Shown here piece by piece: positions 53,397 to 63,500 of a stretch of DNA of 64,000 bases. How positions within the stretch are numbered: position 1 is the first letter of the stretch; each line of letters starts with the position of its first letter. The notes below the pieces were generated by a model. It was not told where the DNA came from, made no database searches, and saw only the letters and a program-made list of their open reading frames with translations. Source of the stretch: JAFLBI01 sp964616465 (GTDB taxonomy: Bacteria > Bacteroidota > Bacteroidia > Chitinophagales > Chitinophagaceae); assembly GCA_964616465.1 (NCBI GenBank), contig CAZTTO010000002.1:1-64000 (forward strand). The letters are read 5' to 3'. The position numbers and the translations under genes were made by a program.

Positions 53397-54161
53397 ATGG
53401 AAGAAGCGCTTCAAGTACAAATAGATCCAAATAGAATTCCAAGCCATATAGCAATCATTATGGATGGCAATGGAAGGTGGGCCGAGGAGCAAGGTCATGA
53501 ACGCTTGTATGGTCATTTTCACGGAGTAGAAAGTGTACGAAATATTGTAGAAGGATGCGCCGAAATTGGTGTGAAATACCTCACTTTGTACGCCTTTAGC
53601 ACCGAAAACTGGGATAGGCCACAGCAAGAAGTGGATGGATTAATGTCGCTTTTGGTGGATACAATTAGAAAGGAAGTAGAAATTCTGAGCAAGAACAATA
53701 TTAAAATGCATGTGATAGGTGACATGAATATGCTGCCTCAACAGGCTAGAAAAGAATTATACGAAGCACTAGAATTAACGAGTCATAATACAGGACTCAA
53801 TCTGATTATTGCACTTAGCTATAGCAGTCGCTGGGAATTGGTAAACGCAGTTCAGAAGATAGCCTTAGATGTAAAAAAAGGGAATATAGACCCAGAAAAA
53901 ATTGATCATCAAACCCTTCAGAGCTATTTAACAACCAGCAATTTCCCAGATCCTGAACTGATGATAAGAACAAGTGGTGAATATAGAATTAGCAATTTTC
54001 TTCTATACCAGTTAGCTTATGCCGAATTATATTTCACCAATACCCGCTGGCCTGAGTTCCGAAAAAAACACCTTGTAGAAGCCATCCTCGATTTTCAAGC
54101 CAGGGAACGACGATTTGGCAAAACAAGCAAACAGTTGACCGAAGAAAGTATTGGTTCATGA
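53397..54161 (+). CDS. uppS: Isoprenyl transferase (undecaprenyl diphosphate synthase)
   Basis: This 254-residue enzyme builds the lipid carrier for peptidoglycan and other glycans. Catalytic motifs are intact: HIAIIMDGNGRWA with the Asp at residue 26, FSTENW, and the C-terminal RTSGEYRISNFLLYQLAYAE. A TAATTTTG -7 element lies at 53370-53377. It ends 134 nt before the preferred bamA start. Confidence 0.97.
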   Translation: MEEALQVQIDPNRIPSHIAIIMDGNGRWAEEQGHERLYGHFHGVESVRNIVEGCAEIGVKYLTLYAFSTENWDRPQQEVDGLMSLLVDTIRKEVEILSKNNIKMHVIGDMNMLPQQARKELYEALELTSHNTGLNLIIALSYSSRWELVNAVQKIALDVKKGNIDPEKIDHQTLQSYLTTSNFPDPELMIRTSGEYRISNFLLYQLAYAELYFTNTRWPEFRKKHLVEAILDFQARERRFGKTSKQLTEESIGS

Positions 54162-54295
54162 AAAGAGATGCCCTATTTAACAAAGAGTTTTTAAATATTA
54201 CCCTTATTTTGCCTTCAACCTTCTTTAACAACACACATACGACCAGTTTTTTAGAAAAAAAAGGTTCTGTAAATACAAAACGGATGCTAGATTCG

Positions 54296-57022
54296 ATGAA
54301 ACGACTCTTTTTATTTGTCCTGATAACGGGATTATTTACTTTTTCCAGTCAGGCGCAAGAGTCTAGAGATACCATGGTGCAAACCATAGATGTAGATTTG
54401 CTCAATATCTATAACCAAAAAACACCCAAAAAATATAGAATTGCTGGAATTGAAATAACTGGCAATAAATATTTTGATGAAAACCTTCTTCTTTCAATTA
54501 CCAACCTAACAGTTGGAGAAGAAGTTACTATTCCTGGAGGTGATCAGTTTTCAAAAGCCATCAAAAAGCTTTGGGAGCAGCGTTACTTCTCAAATGTAGA
54601 AATCTACATAACTAAATTAGTTGGAAAGGACATTTACCTAGAGATTAATGTAACAGAAAGACCTCGTTTATCTAGGTTTAATTTTCGTGGTGTAAAAAAG
54701 GGTGATCAAGAAGATTTATCGGGCAAATCAGGATTAGTGCCTAATAGGGTTGTGACTGAAAACATGAAAATCACAGCCATGGAGGCTATCAAAAAATTCT
54801 ACTACGATAAAGGTTTTAGAAACATTCGTGTAGACATCAAAGAAACTCCTGACTCTACTTTTGAAAACTCCATCATCCTAGATTTTTTAATTGCTAAGGG
54901 TTCAAAGATCAGAATTGACAATATCAATTTCGGAAATGTTGAAGTTTCTCCAACCAAGCTTAAAAAGCAGTTGAAAGAAACAAAAGAACAAATGCGTTTA
55001 ACACTCACCCCTCGTTATGATACAAGTGGTATAATCATTCCAGAGCGTTATACATTCAAACAATACATGAATGAATGGGGCTTTTTAAATCCAAGTAAAA
55101 CCAAACAGGTATTGGATCCTTATGTACGTTTAAAGTTGGCTGGCGCTAAGTTTGATGAGAAAAAATATGATGAGGACAAAGAGAAGATTTTAGACTACTA
55201 TAATGCACTTGGATATAGAGATGCATTCATTGAAAAAGATACAGTATATACCAACTCACGTGGCGATATCAATATTGATATTAAAATGAATGAGGGCAGA
55301 AAATACTATTTCGGTAACATAACATGGAGAGGTAATACCAAGTATTCTGATTCTATTTTGGCTTCCATTTTAGGAATAAGAAAGGGCGATATTTATAACC
55401 TAACAACACTTAACAAAAAACTAGGTAAGGATGGAAGCCCTGAAGGTGGCGACATCAGTGGCTTGTATTTGGACGATGGTTATTTGTTCTTTAGAACAGA
55501 TCCTATTGAAACTGCCATTTATGGAGATACCATAGACTTTGAAATTAGACTAATTGAAGGGCCACAAGCTACTATCAAAAACGTACGTATTTCTGGTAAT
55601 GATCGTACAAAAGAACACGTTATTCGTCGTGAAATTAGAACAGTACCTGGGGAGAAGTTTAGTCGTACCGACCTTGTTAGAAGTAACCGTGAATTGGCTC
55701 AGTTGAACTATTTCAACCAAGAGAAAATTCAAATTACGCCAATCCCTAACCAAGAAGATGGAACCGTAGATATAAATTATGGACTTGAAGAAAAATCAAG
55801 CGACCAGCTAGAATTAAGTGCTGGATGGGGTGGTTTCATTGGATTAACAGGAACACTGGGTGTTTCTTTTAATAACTTCTCTATTAAAAACATTTGGAAA
55901 AAATCTGCATGGGATCCATTGCCAATGGGAGATGGACAAAGATTGAGTTTGCGTATCCAAAGTAATGGCCGCGCCTTCCGTTCTATGAATTTCTCATTTA
56001 CAGAACCTTGGCTGGGTGGTAAAAAAAGGAATGCATTCACAGTAAGTTTATTCAATACTAGATTTGGACAAACTTTTGATCCGGTAACAGGAAGATTTGA
56101 TATCAATGCAAGTAGAACCAATTTCTTGTCAACAACTGGTGCAACAGTTAGTATTGCTAAACAATTAAAGTGGCCGGATGACTTCTTTAGTTTAACCATG
56201 GGTATCAACTTTACTCGTTATAGATTGAGTAATTATCCAATTGATCCATTTAATTTACCAGGCTTAAATAACGGTAATATTCATAACCTGAATATGAGAA
56301 TTGCTTTACAGCGTTCATCTGTTAACCAGCCTTTGTTCCCAACTGGAGGTTCTAACTTTTTGTTGAGCTTGCAAATAACCCCACCATTTACGATTATTAA
56401 TCCTGCAATTGTTTCTAAGGAAAATCCATATAAATGGATTGAATACCATAAATGGAGATTCAACGGCGAATGGTTCCTTCCACTTGGTAAGCCACATGGA
56501 GCTGAAAGAAATAAGCAGCTTGTATTTAGAGCAGCAGCTAAATTTGGATTCCTAGGAAGATTCAATACCGACTTACAGATTTCACCTTTTGAAAGATTTC
56601 AGGTGGGTGATGCAGGTTTAACCAATCAGTTTGCATTGTTAGGTTTTGACATTATTGCGCACAGAGGTTATCCGGTTTATGAGAGCTCAAACCCAAGAAT
56701 TAACCCCGATCAGCAGCAGGCAAGACAATATTTTACAATTTTTAACAAATACACTTTTGAACTGAGATACCCGCTTAGCTTGAACCCTAGCAGCACTATT
56801 TATATGCTTGGTTTTTATGAGGCAGCGAACGGATGGTACAGTTTCAAAGACTATAATCCTTTCCAATTACGTCGATCTGTTGGTTTGGGTATGCGCTTCT
56901 TCTTACCCATGTTTGGATTGCTTGGATTTGATTATGGCATAGGATTGGATAGGTTTACTCCAGGTGGCAATCTTAGAAGTGCTGCCAGGTTCACCTTCAT
57001 GCTTGGATTTGAACCAGAATAA
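54296..57022 (+). CDS. bamA: Outer-membrane protein assembly factor BamA
   Basis: From the ATG at 54296, with a signal peptide ending SSQAQ, the protein has 908 residues. Five POTRA domains follow, starting at YRIAGIEITGNKYFDENLL. The C-terminal Omp85 barrel holds GWGGFIGLTGTLGVSFNNFS and ends in MLGFEPE. BamA folds and inserts outer-membrane proteins and is essential. The frame is open to 54158, where it overlaps uppS; the extra residues would precede the signal peptide. Two ompH/skp genes follow. Confidence 0.97.
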   Translation: MKRLFLFVLITGLFTFSSQAQESRDTMVQTIDVDLLNIYNQKTPKKYRIAGIEITGNKYFDENLLLSITNLTVGEEVTIPGGDQFSKAIKKLWEQRYFSNVEIYITKLVGKDIYLEINVTERPRLSRFNFRGVKKGDQEDLSGKSGLVPNRVVTENMKITAMEAIKKFYYDKGFRNIRVDIKETPDSTFENSIILDFLIAKGSKIRIDNINFGNVEVSPTKLKKQLKETKEQMRLTLTPRYDTSGIIIPERYTFKQYMNEWGFLNPSKTKQVLDPYVRLKLAGAKFDEKKYDEDKEKILDYYNALGYRDAFIEKDTVYTNSRGDINIDIKMNEGRKYYFGNITWRGNTKYSDSILASILGIRKGDIYNLTTLNKKLGKDGSPEGGDISGLYLDDGYLFFRTDPIETAIYGDTIDFEIRLIEGPQATIKNVRISGNDRTKEHVIRREIRTVPGEKFSRTDLVRSNRELAQLNYFNQEKIQITPIPNQEDGTVDINYGLEEKSSDQLELSAGWGGFIGLTGTLGVSFNNFSIKNIWKKSAWDPLPMGDGQRLSLRIQSNGRAFRSMNFSFTEPWLGGKKRNAFTVSLFNTRFGQTFDPVTGRFDINASRTNFLSTTGATVSIAKQLKWPDDFFSLTMGINFTRYRLSNYPIDPFNLPGLNNGNIHNLNMRIALQRSSVNQPLFPTGGSNFLLSLQITPPFTIINPAIVSKENPYKWIEYHKWRFNGEWFLPLGKPHGAERNKQLVFRAAAKFGFLGRFNTDLQISPFERFQVGDAGLTNQFALLGFDIIAHRGYPVYESSNPRINPDQQQARQYFTIFNKYTFELRYPLSLNPSSTIYMLGFYEAANGWYSFKDYNPFQLRRSVGLGMRFFLPMFGLLGFDYGIGLDRFTPGGNLRSAARFTFMLGFEPE

Positions 57023-57040
57023 ACTTCAAATTGAATTTGT

Positions 57041-57553
57041 ATGAAAAAACTAGTTTCTCTGTGCCTCTTTGTTTTATTGGGTTTCAGCGCAATATCGCAG
57101 AAGTATGCAATTATTGACACGCGCTATATTTTGGATAAAATGCCTGAATATGGTGCTGCAGAAAAAAGGATTGAACAAGTTAGCCAACAATGGCAAAAAG
57201 AAATTGATGAAAAGCAAACGCAGTTAGACAGGATGTATAAAAATTTTGAAGCTGAAAAATTCATCCTTCCGCCCGATCTTTTAAAGAAGCGAGAAGATGA
57301 ACTTTTTTTCTTGGAAAAAGAAATCCGCGATTTGCAGAAAAAACGTTTTGGCTACGAAGGCGATTTATTTAAAGAAAGGCAAAAATTGGTGAAACCAATT
57401 CAGGACAAAGTATATAATGCTGTTCAGAAGATGGCTGTAAGCCGAGGCTACGACTTCATACTGGATAAAAGTGAAGGAATTACCGTTATATTTGCCGACC
57501 CTAAATTGGATAAAAGCGATGAAATACTGAAAAGTATGGGCATCAAATTGTGA
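57041..57553 (+). CDS. OmpH/Skp-family periplasmic chaperone
   Basis: This 170-residue protein has a signal peptide (ending AISQ), then the OmpH/Skp start KYAIIDTRYILDKMPEY. A long charged coiled-coil region and the C-terminal GYDFILDKSEGITVIFADP follow. Skp holds unfolded outer-membrane proteins on their way to BamA. A second OmpH gene follows, giving two adjacent members as is common in Bacteroidota. Confidence 0.93.
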   Translation: MKKLVSLCLFVLLGFSAISQKYAIIDTRYILDKMPEYGAAEKRIEQVSQQWQKEIDEKQTQLDRMYKNFEAEKFILPPDLLKKREDELFFLEKEIRDLQKKRFGYEGDLFKERQKLVKPIQDKVYNAVQKMAVSRGYDFILDKSEGITVIFADPKLDKSDEILKSMGIKL

Positions 57554-57578
57554 ACTAAAAATCTCAAAATTTCAAAAG

Positions 57579-58190
57579 ATGAAAAAATTTCTGACAGTGG
57601 TAGCCATTTTCGCAGTTACCATGTTTTCTGCCAATGCTCAAATCAAAATTGGTGTATTTGATGAGAACTCTGTATTAGGCTTATTTCCTGATATAGCAAA
57701 GATTGACTCAGTTTTAAATGCGTATGTTGAAGATTCTCTACAAAACGAATATGAATATTTGTTGAGTGATTTGAAATACAAAGACAGTGTTTTCAAGGCA
57801 GATTCCGCTAAAATGAGTCCATCAAGAGTAAAGATCATGACCGACGATATCAATCGTCTTAAATACCAACTTGTAAACTGGCAGCAATACCAAGAACAAG
57901 CTTACCAAGCTAAACAGGGTCAATTACTTCGCCCCTACCAAGAGAAAATATTTGCAGCATTGAGAGAGGTTGTTCAAGAACAAAAATATACCCATGTTTT
58001 TCAGGGTAATGCATTTAGCCCATATACTCCACCACCTTTAGCTGATAATTTGAGTATTAAAGTTGCTCAAAAACTTAAGCTAAAACTACCTCAGGAAGTA
58101 GAGGATGCACTTAAGCAAGCGGGTTTAAGCACTGGTAGCACAACAGCACCTAAACCAACTACCACCCCAAAGCCAGGTACTAAGAACTAA
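57579..58190 (+). CDS. Second OmpH/Skp-family periplasmic chaperone
   Basis: This 203-residue protein has a signal peptide (ending SANAQ). It starts IKIGVFDENSVLGLFPDIAKID and has the coiled-coil body of Skp. It ends with an extra Thr/Pro/Lys-rich tail (about 185-203) that the first copy lacks. The two copies follow bamA, so both probably act on substrates of the assembly machine. A terminator follows. Confidence 0.9.
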   Translation: MKKFLTVVAIFAVTMFSANAQIKIGVFDENSVLGLFPDIAKIDSVLNAYVEDSLQNEYEYLLSDLKYKDSVFKADSAKMSPSRVKIMTDDINRLKYQLVNWQQYQEQAYQAKQGQLLRPYQEKIFAALREVVQEQKYTHVFQGNAFSPYTPPPLADNLSIKVAQKLKLKLPQEVEDALKQAGLSTGSTTAPKPTTTPKPGTKN

Positions 58191-58210
58191 TTAGTTATTA
58201 AACTTATCTA

Positions 58211-58250
58211 GAAGCATCCGAGATTCATATCGCGGATGCTTCTTATTTTT
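58211..58250 (+). terminator. Terminator between ompH and murI
   Basis: GAAGCATCCG (58211-58220) pairs with CGGATGCTTC (58233-58242) in a perfect 10-bp stem, followed by TTATTTTT. It lies only 7 nt before the murI start codon at 58257, so the leader of murI is largely terminator. Either murI has a separate promoter hidden in the T-tract or it is read by read-through. Confidence 0.85.
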
Positions 58251-58256
58251 AGGGCA

Positions 58257-59078
58257 ATGTCGTATGCACCTGTTGGCGTTTTTGATAGTGGTTTGGGCGG
58301 TTTAACCGTCCTTCGTTCTATACGTTCAGCTTTACCCACAATAGATTATCTGTATTTAGGGGATAATGCCAGGGCGCCATATGGTACAAGATCTTTTGAA
58401 ACCATTTTTGAATACACTTGGGAGTCGGTAAAATGGCTAATGGATCAAGGGTGTCCCTTAGTTATTTTAGCTTGCAATACAGCCTCGGCTAAAGCACTTA
58501 GAAATATTCAGCAAAAAATGCTGCCCAAGTATTATCCAGATAGGAAAGTACTGGGTGTTTTAAGACCTACAACTGAGATTATTGGTCAAATGAGTTTGAA
58601 TAAGAAAATTGGCATTTTAGCTACCCCAGGTACAGTAAAAAGTGAAAGCTATCCTATTGAAATTGGTCATTTTTACCCCGAAATAGAAGTGTTTCAACAA
58701 GCTTGCCCTATGTGGGTACCTTTGGTTGAGAACGGTGAACTATCGGGAACAGGCACTGAATATTTTGTTCAAATGAGTCTTGATGCCTTGTTTCAACAAA
58801 ATTCCGACATTGACACTTTACTACTTGCATGCACCCACTACCCTTTGCTTATTCCAGTGATACAACAAAAAATATCTGAGAAAATTCAGATTGTTGAACA
58901 GGGCCCATTGGTAGCCAAAGCATTAAAAAACTATCTAGAAAGACACCAATATTTGGAGCAAATAATTTCAAAAAATGGCCAATTAACTTGCTTTACTACA
59001 GAATCACCCGAATCTTTTAGTGAAAAAGCGAACCTGTTCTGGGGCAGCCCACTAGCTTGTAAGCAGATTCACCTATGA
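58257..59078 (+). CDS. murI: Glutamate racemase
   Basis: This enzyme makes D-glutamate for peptidoglycan. From the ATG at 58257 it has 273 residues. Catalytic cysteines are in ILACNTASA and LLACTHYPLL. The N-terminal VGVFDSGLGGLTVL is typical. The frame is open to 58236, but that would place the start inside the terminator hairpin. Confidence 0.95.
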   Translation: MSYAPVGVFDSGLGGLTVLRSIRSALPTIDYLYLGDNARAPYGTRSFETIFEYTWESVKWLMDQGCPLVILACNTASAKALRNIQQKMLPKYYPDRKVLGVLRPTTEIIGQMSLNKKIGILATPGTVKSESYPIEIGHFYPEIEVFQQACPMWVPLVENGELSGTGTEYFVQMSLDALFQQNSDIDTLLLACTHYPLLIPVIQQKISEKIQIVEQGPLVAKALKNYLERHQYLEQIISKNGQLTCFTTESPESFSEKANLFWGSPLACKQIHL

Positions 59079-59136
59079 TTTTACATGAAAACTGACCATT
59101 TTCTAAGTTTTGATCTGCTATTTCCACATTTTCCCT

Positions 59137-59144
59137 TACTTTTG
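59137..59144 (+). promoter_or_regulatory. -7 element of rpmH
   Basis: TACTTTTG is a perfect TAnnTTTG -7 box about 80 nt before the rpmH start. A TTTG at 59109-59112 is 24 nt upstream, longer than the 19-21 usual. The leader of about 75 nt between them and the gene carries no obvious structure. Confidence 0.55.
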
Positions 59145-59223
59145 CCGTCCTTTCACAGACAGTAGTATGGTGACTGCTGGTAGTTGAAACCATCTTTTTT
59201 AGGTTAGTAAAACGGAAAAAACT

Positions 59224-59379
59224 ATGAAACGTACATTTCAACCACATAAGCGCCGCAGAAAAACTGTGCATGGCTTTCGTAAGCGTATGCAGTCTGCTAA
59301 CGGACGTAAAGTGCTGGCCAGCCGCAGAAAGAAAGGCCGTAAAAAGCTGACTGTGTCTGATGAAAGAGGAGCAAAATAA
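59224..59379 (+). CDS. rpmH: 50S ribosomal protein L34
   Basis: This 51-residue basic protein has the L34 sequence (KRTFQPHKRRRKTVHGFRKRM, with SANGRKVLASRRKKGRKKLTV behind). It is part of the large subunit. It sits immediately before rnpA and yidD, the usual order. It is too short for many gene finders but unambiguous. Confidence 0.97.
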   Translation: MKRTFQPHKRRRKTVHGFRKRMQSANGRKVLASRRKKGRKKLTVSDERGAK

Positions 59380-59406
59380 AAGACCTCTTAGATAAATCAC
59401 TGAATG

Positions 59407-59433
59407 AGCCGTTGTTCTGCAACGGCTTTTTTA
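59407..59433 (+). terminator. Terminator after rpmH
   Basis: AGCCGTTG (59407-59414) pairs with CAACGGCT (59420-59427) around TTCTG, followed by TTTTTTATTTTTG. The T-tract contains TATTTTTG (59432-59439), a -7 match for rnpA. Confidence 0.85.
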
Positions 59434-59439
59434 TTTTTG
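59432..59439 (+). promoter_or_regulatory. Candidate -7 element of rnpA in the rpmH terminator
   Basis: TATTTTTG matches TAnnTTTG and ends 7 nt before the rnpA ATG, which would make the transcript nearly leaderless. A TTG 17 nt upstream (59412-59414) is inside the terminator stem. This may be a true overlap of terminator and promoter or a chance result of T-richness. Confidence 0.35.
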
Positions 59440-59446
59440 TTATTAC

Positions 59447-59854
59447 ATGCGTAAAACGGGGAAATACGGCAAATGCCAAAAGCTTAAAAGCAAAAAAGAA
59501 ATTGATCAACTTTTCAAACAAGGTAGATCTATTTTTATGTTCCCTTTTAAGATGCTCTATGATGTGTTAGAGGGTTCAAGAGAAGAATATGTTCGAGCGT
59601 CTGTGGGAGTTAGCTCCCGATATTTTAAAAAATCTGTAGACCGAAACAGAATTAAAAGATTGATGCGAGAATGCTGGCGACAAGAGAAAGAAGATTTAGA
59701 AACTTGGGCTAAATCGAATGAGGTTTATATCAATATTTTTCTGGTTTACGTTGATAAAACAATTCCAGAACACAGTCAACTTTCCATTAAGTTTCCTGCA
59801 CTTGTAGAAAAACTCATTTATCAACTCAACGAACACATTGAAAAAGATTATTAG
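59447..59854 (+). CDS. rnpA: Ribonuclease P protein component
   Basis: This 135-residue basic protein binds RNase P RNA and helps cleave 5' leaders from tRNA. The RnpA core is visible: FKQGRSIFMFPFKMLY, VRASVGVSSRYFKKSVDRNRIKRLMREC (RNR motif near residue 68). It lies between rpmH and yidD and overlaps the latter by 17 bp. Confidence 0.95.
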   Translation: MRKTGKYGKCQKLKSKKEIDQLFKQGRSIFMFPFKMLYDVLEGSREEYVRASVGVSSRYFKKSVDRNRIKRLMRECWRQEKEDLETWAKSNEVYINIFLVYVDKTIPEHSQLSIKFPALVEKLIYQLNEHIEKDY

Positions 59855-60059
59855 TCTTCCCTTTATTTTTTTTATCCGTATTTACCAATATGGAATTTCG
59901 CCTATGATTGGTCCGAAATGTCGTTTCACACCTACTTGTTCTCAGTATACGGTGGAATCCATTCAAAAATATGGCCCTATTAAAGGTATATGGATGGGCA
60001 TGAAAAGACTTTCTAAATGCAGACCAGGAGGTGGACACGGATATGACCCAGTTCCGTAA
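59838..60059 (+). CDS. yidD: Membrane protein insertion efficiency factor YidD
   Basis: This 73-residue protein begins with TTG inside rnpA. Family motifs are strong: FFIRIYQYGISPMIGPKCRFTPTCSQYTVESI with two Cys, then the C-terminal KRLSKCRPGGGHGYDPVP. YidD assists membrane-protein insertion. The usual rpmH-rnpA-yidD order is kept, but yidC is not in this window. Confidence 0.93.
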   Translation: MKKIISLPFIFFIRIYQYGISPMIGPKCRFTPTCSQYTVESIQKYGPIKGIWMGMKRLSKCRPGGGHGYDPVP

Positions 60060-60062
60060 GCA

Positions 60063-60485
60063 TCATTTCCCAACTTGCCAGGTGACTCTAATACCTGGAC
60101 TCCCTTGTCCAACTGGCTGCTGCATCCAAACGGGTTGAAAGACCAAAACTTCGTTTGCCTTTCGCTTATTCTGACCACTTTTAATAAAGAAGGGAATACT
60201 TACAAGAGGAGCTAATAATCCATAACCTAATGCAATTCCATGAAGCTGTGATGGACCCTTTTCATCTGAAGCAAAATCAACAAAACCTCTGGAAAATCCA
60301 GATAGACCGTAGATGAAAGCAGCACTACCTGTACCCATTAAAATCCATGCAGTAGTTTTTTGGCGTTTAGATTTTTCTAACAAGTCATTAGAAATTTGCC
60401 TTTTATCTGTTGATTCTTGCGCATGAATATTTGACTGTATTGTAGCAAAGAATAATGCCACAACGATTATACATGATACTTTCAT
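60063..60485 (-). CDS. Exported/membrane hypothetical protein
   Basis: This 140-residue protein has a signal peptide (ending NIHAQ) and two hydrophobic segments in the middle (about 46-64 and 82-104). The C-terminus is short and basic. No family is recognised. It converges on yidD with a 3-nt gap and follows the AsmA-like gene by 18 nt on the same strand. Confidence 0.7.
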   Translation of the reverse strand: MKVSCIIVVALFFATIQSNIHAQESTDKRQISNDLLEKSKRQKTTAWILMGTGSAAFIYGLSGFSRGFVDFASDEKGPSQLHGIALGYGLLAPLVSIPFFIKSGQNKRKANEVLVFQPVWMQQPVGQGSPGIRVTWQVGK

Positions 60486-60503
60486 ATGCTGGTTGTTAGT
60501 TGA

Positions 60504-63500
60504 CTATTGCTCCTCATTCATTGCTGGAACCTCATCATCTTCATCAGCCTCCTCAGGATCTTCTTCTAGTTCATCGGCCTTTTTTCCCCTTCTCAACTTC
60601 ACAATTGGATTATCGCGCGTTCCTGTTACTGTCATTGGTATTCCGAAAATTCCAAGCGGAGGTAAGCCTAATCTAAAACGCATATTCAAGCGACCATCAT
60701 CCAATCGCATTTGTCCCTCTAATTTAGGACGAAATCCTGCAACACGCATTTTGGTCTTCTCAATAGTAAGTAAATTATTCTGAATGGAGGTTCTAATAAC
60801 CACATTTGAAATATCTGGATCCTTTATTTCATTTCTTTTTGATGCTCTTGCAGCTGCATTGAACAATCGGAAACCATACATCTTAACTTGTCGAACACGC
60901 AAACTACCCCCACCTCGTAAAGAGCCCATTATAGGCATCATTTGTTCATTCAATTTTCCTTCTAATGTATAATCAAAAGCAACTTTACCTTCTGCACGTT
61001 TTGCAGCAGGAGCCATTTCTCTAAATAAGGTAAAATCACGATACGCCTGTTGGACATCCAATTCTGATGTTTCAATTTGGTAAGAAAATCTTGCTAATCT
61101 TGGCTTGACAGGTTCATACCATCCCTTCATGTTAATATCAGTATCAACTAGAGTAAAGCTAAGATGATCCATCAATAACTTACCTGGCAGTAGATGCATG
61201 CTTCCTTTCAACTGTTGCATGTCCATACCGTGATAACGAACTTTATCAGCCAAAGCTTCAATATGAATATCTAAATTATTAGGTAGCATGAGAACACCTG
61301 TTGGTGTTGTACTTGAAGATGCAGTATTGCCTGAATCATTTTTACTATACTCCATCCATTCATCTATGTAAAGTGCAGGTGAGTACAATTTCCACTTGCC
61401 TTTCATTGTTTGGTTATGAAGTATATAGTTCACAATATGATTCAGATAACCATTCACTTGCAGCTTGCTAGATCCATATAACACTTTGCACTCATCAAAA
61501 ATGAGTTTCTCATCTTCAAAGTGAAATAAACCTTTTGCAACCTGCAAGGGTTTCGGGAACATAGCGCTCTTTAATGACAAATCATACATTTCTATCTTTC
61601 CCTTATTCTTCAATAAGTGATACTTCATTTTAAGTGCATCACTTTTCTTACCAGCGAATGCCAGATCTGCAGCAATCTTTCCACCTACATCATAACCTTC
61701 TACTTTAAACACTTGATATATTTTTCCGATATCAACTTTTCCTTTTAACTGCACATCATAGTTCAGATCCGAAAAATCTTTGAAAGTCGCTTGCATATCA
61801 AAGGGTTTACCTTCAAACTCCCAATGTAGTTGTGGAATTTGAACGGAAATGTCTTTTGGAGAAGGTGACTTGGCATTGAAGTACATACCCAATTGAATTG
61901 CTTCAATAGGCTTTGAGTAATAAGGTGTTTGAATGAGACCGTCAGAAACTGTGACTTTACCTTGAATGGGAGGATATGTTCTTGTATCCGCAATAAATGT
62001 GCCTTTTGATTCTAATTGAGCCTCTAGGAGTCCTTCTAGTTTGCTAACATATGGAATGGGTGCAATTTCTTTGATATCCGATAAAAGCACTTTTGCTTGA
62101 ATATTTCCATCTACAGGATGAGGATCCATTAATCCATATAATAGATTCAACTTAAGCTGACTGTTTTTGCTTCTTACTTGTAGCTTTTTGAAATCGAACA
62201 TAGTATTTCGCCAATCACCTCCTTTGGCAGAAACACGCAAATCCAAATGAATATCTTCTACTGCCTGAGGATAATCATTGAGCTTTAAATAACCACTATC
62301 CAATTTAGCCACTAATTCAAAAGCAGGAATAGATTTTATATAATCTGTAGGAAGAACCGCGTCTTCATCCATTTCCCAAGCTAAATCTCCTTGTGCACTT
62401 GTTTGAATGTATAACTTACCATTTGTTGAAAAATTACCAAGCGCCAAAGCTTGATTCCATGTATGCAAATCGATAGACGCATCTAACCTTGTTTGGATAG
62501 ATGGATTTTTAAAGCCCACAACATGCATCATTCCTCTAACATAATCTTCTTTCAATCGCATAGAAACCGTATCAATATCAAGTTTCATTTTGTTAACATC
62601 CAACTTGGGTAAATCTATTTTCATATCCAAGAACAACTGTTCAATTGGAAAAGGGGCTTCATTGTGACAAACAAATCCTTCACGAATACTAAGTGATGCT
62701 TTCAAATCAGGTTGTTGACTAGAAGCAACATCATAAATACCTTTAAGTCTGGCAAGTAGGTTGACTTTCCCTTTTAATTTAGTTGAAGTTAGCCACTCTT
62801 TATAGGAAGGCGGCAAAGCACTGAGCATATCTTCTAAGCTTGTCGAAAGTGACTGTGCCGTAAAATCCATATCATAGCCAGAAGATAAAAAGCTTAATGT
62901 TCCTGTAAACTCAAGTGGAAGTTGATTTATACGAATTTTATTTTTCTTGAACACAAGCGCAAATGATTGTGTATTGACTTGAGTAATCAATTCACCTTTC
63001 ACTTGTTTCTCCAACATGTAAGGAATATTGTCGTAAGAAACATCCACTCGACCAATTTTTACATGTGTTTGCAAATCAAAAACTGATTTTGTTAAGTCGC
63101 CTTTTCCCGTATAATTAAACTGTTGTGTTTCAATGCGCATTGGCAACGTACGATCGTGATAGACCAATCTGCTGTTACTAACAACAATTTTATCTAAGGC
63201 AATTTTTGCAGAAGCAGTATCTGTAGTTGTTGTAGCTGAATCTGATCCTTTATAAATATTATAGTTTGCCTGCCCAAGTTCATTAACTTGAACATTTATA
63301 AAAACTTCATCTAAAAAGAATTTCTCAATAGAAACCTCACGTTGTAATAAGTCAGCTAAATTGATTCCAAATCCAAGTTCTTTACCCGCAATAAGTGTAT
63401 CCTTATCAAAGGGTTGAGATCCAGTTAAAACAAAATCGTTTAGGCTTAATGTTAATGATGGAAAATGAGTAAAGAATGATAATCTTGCTTTATTGAAGGA

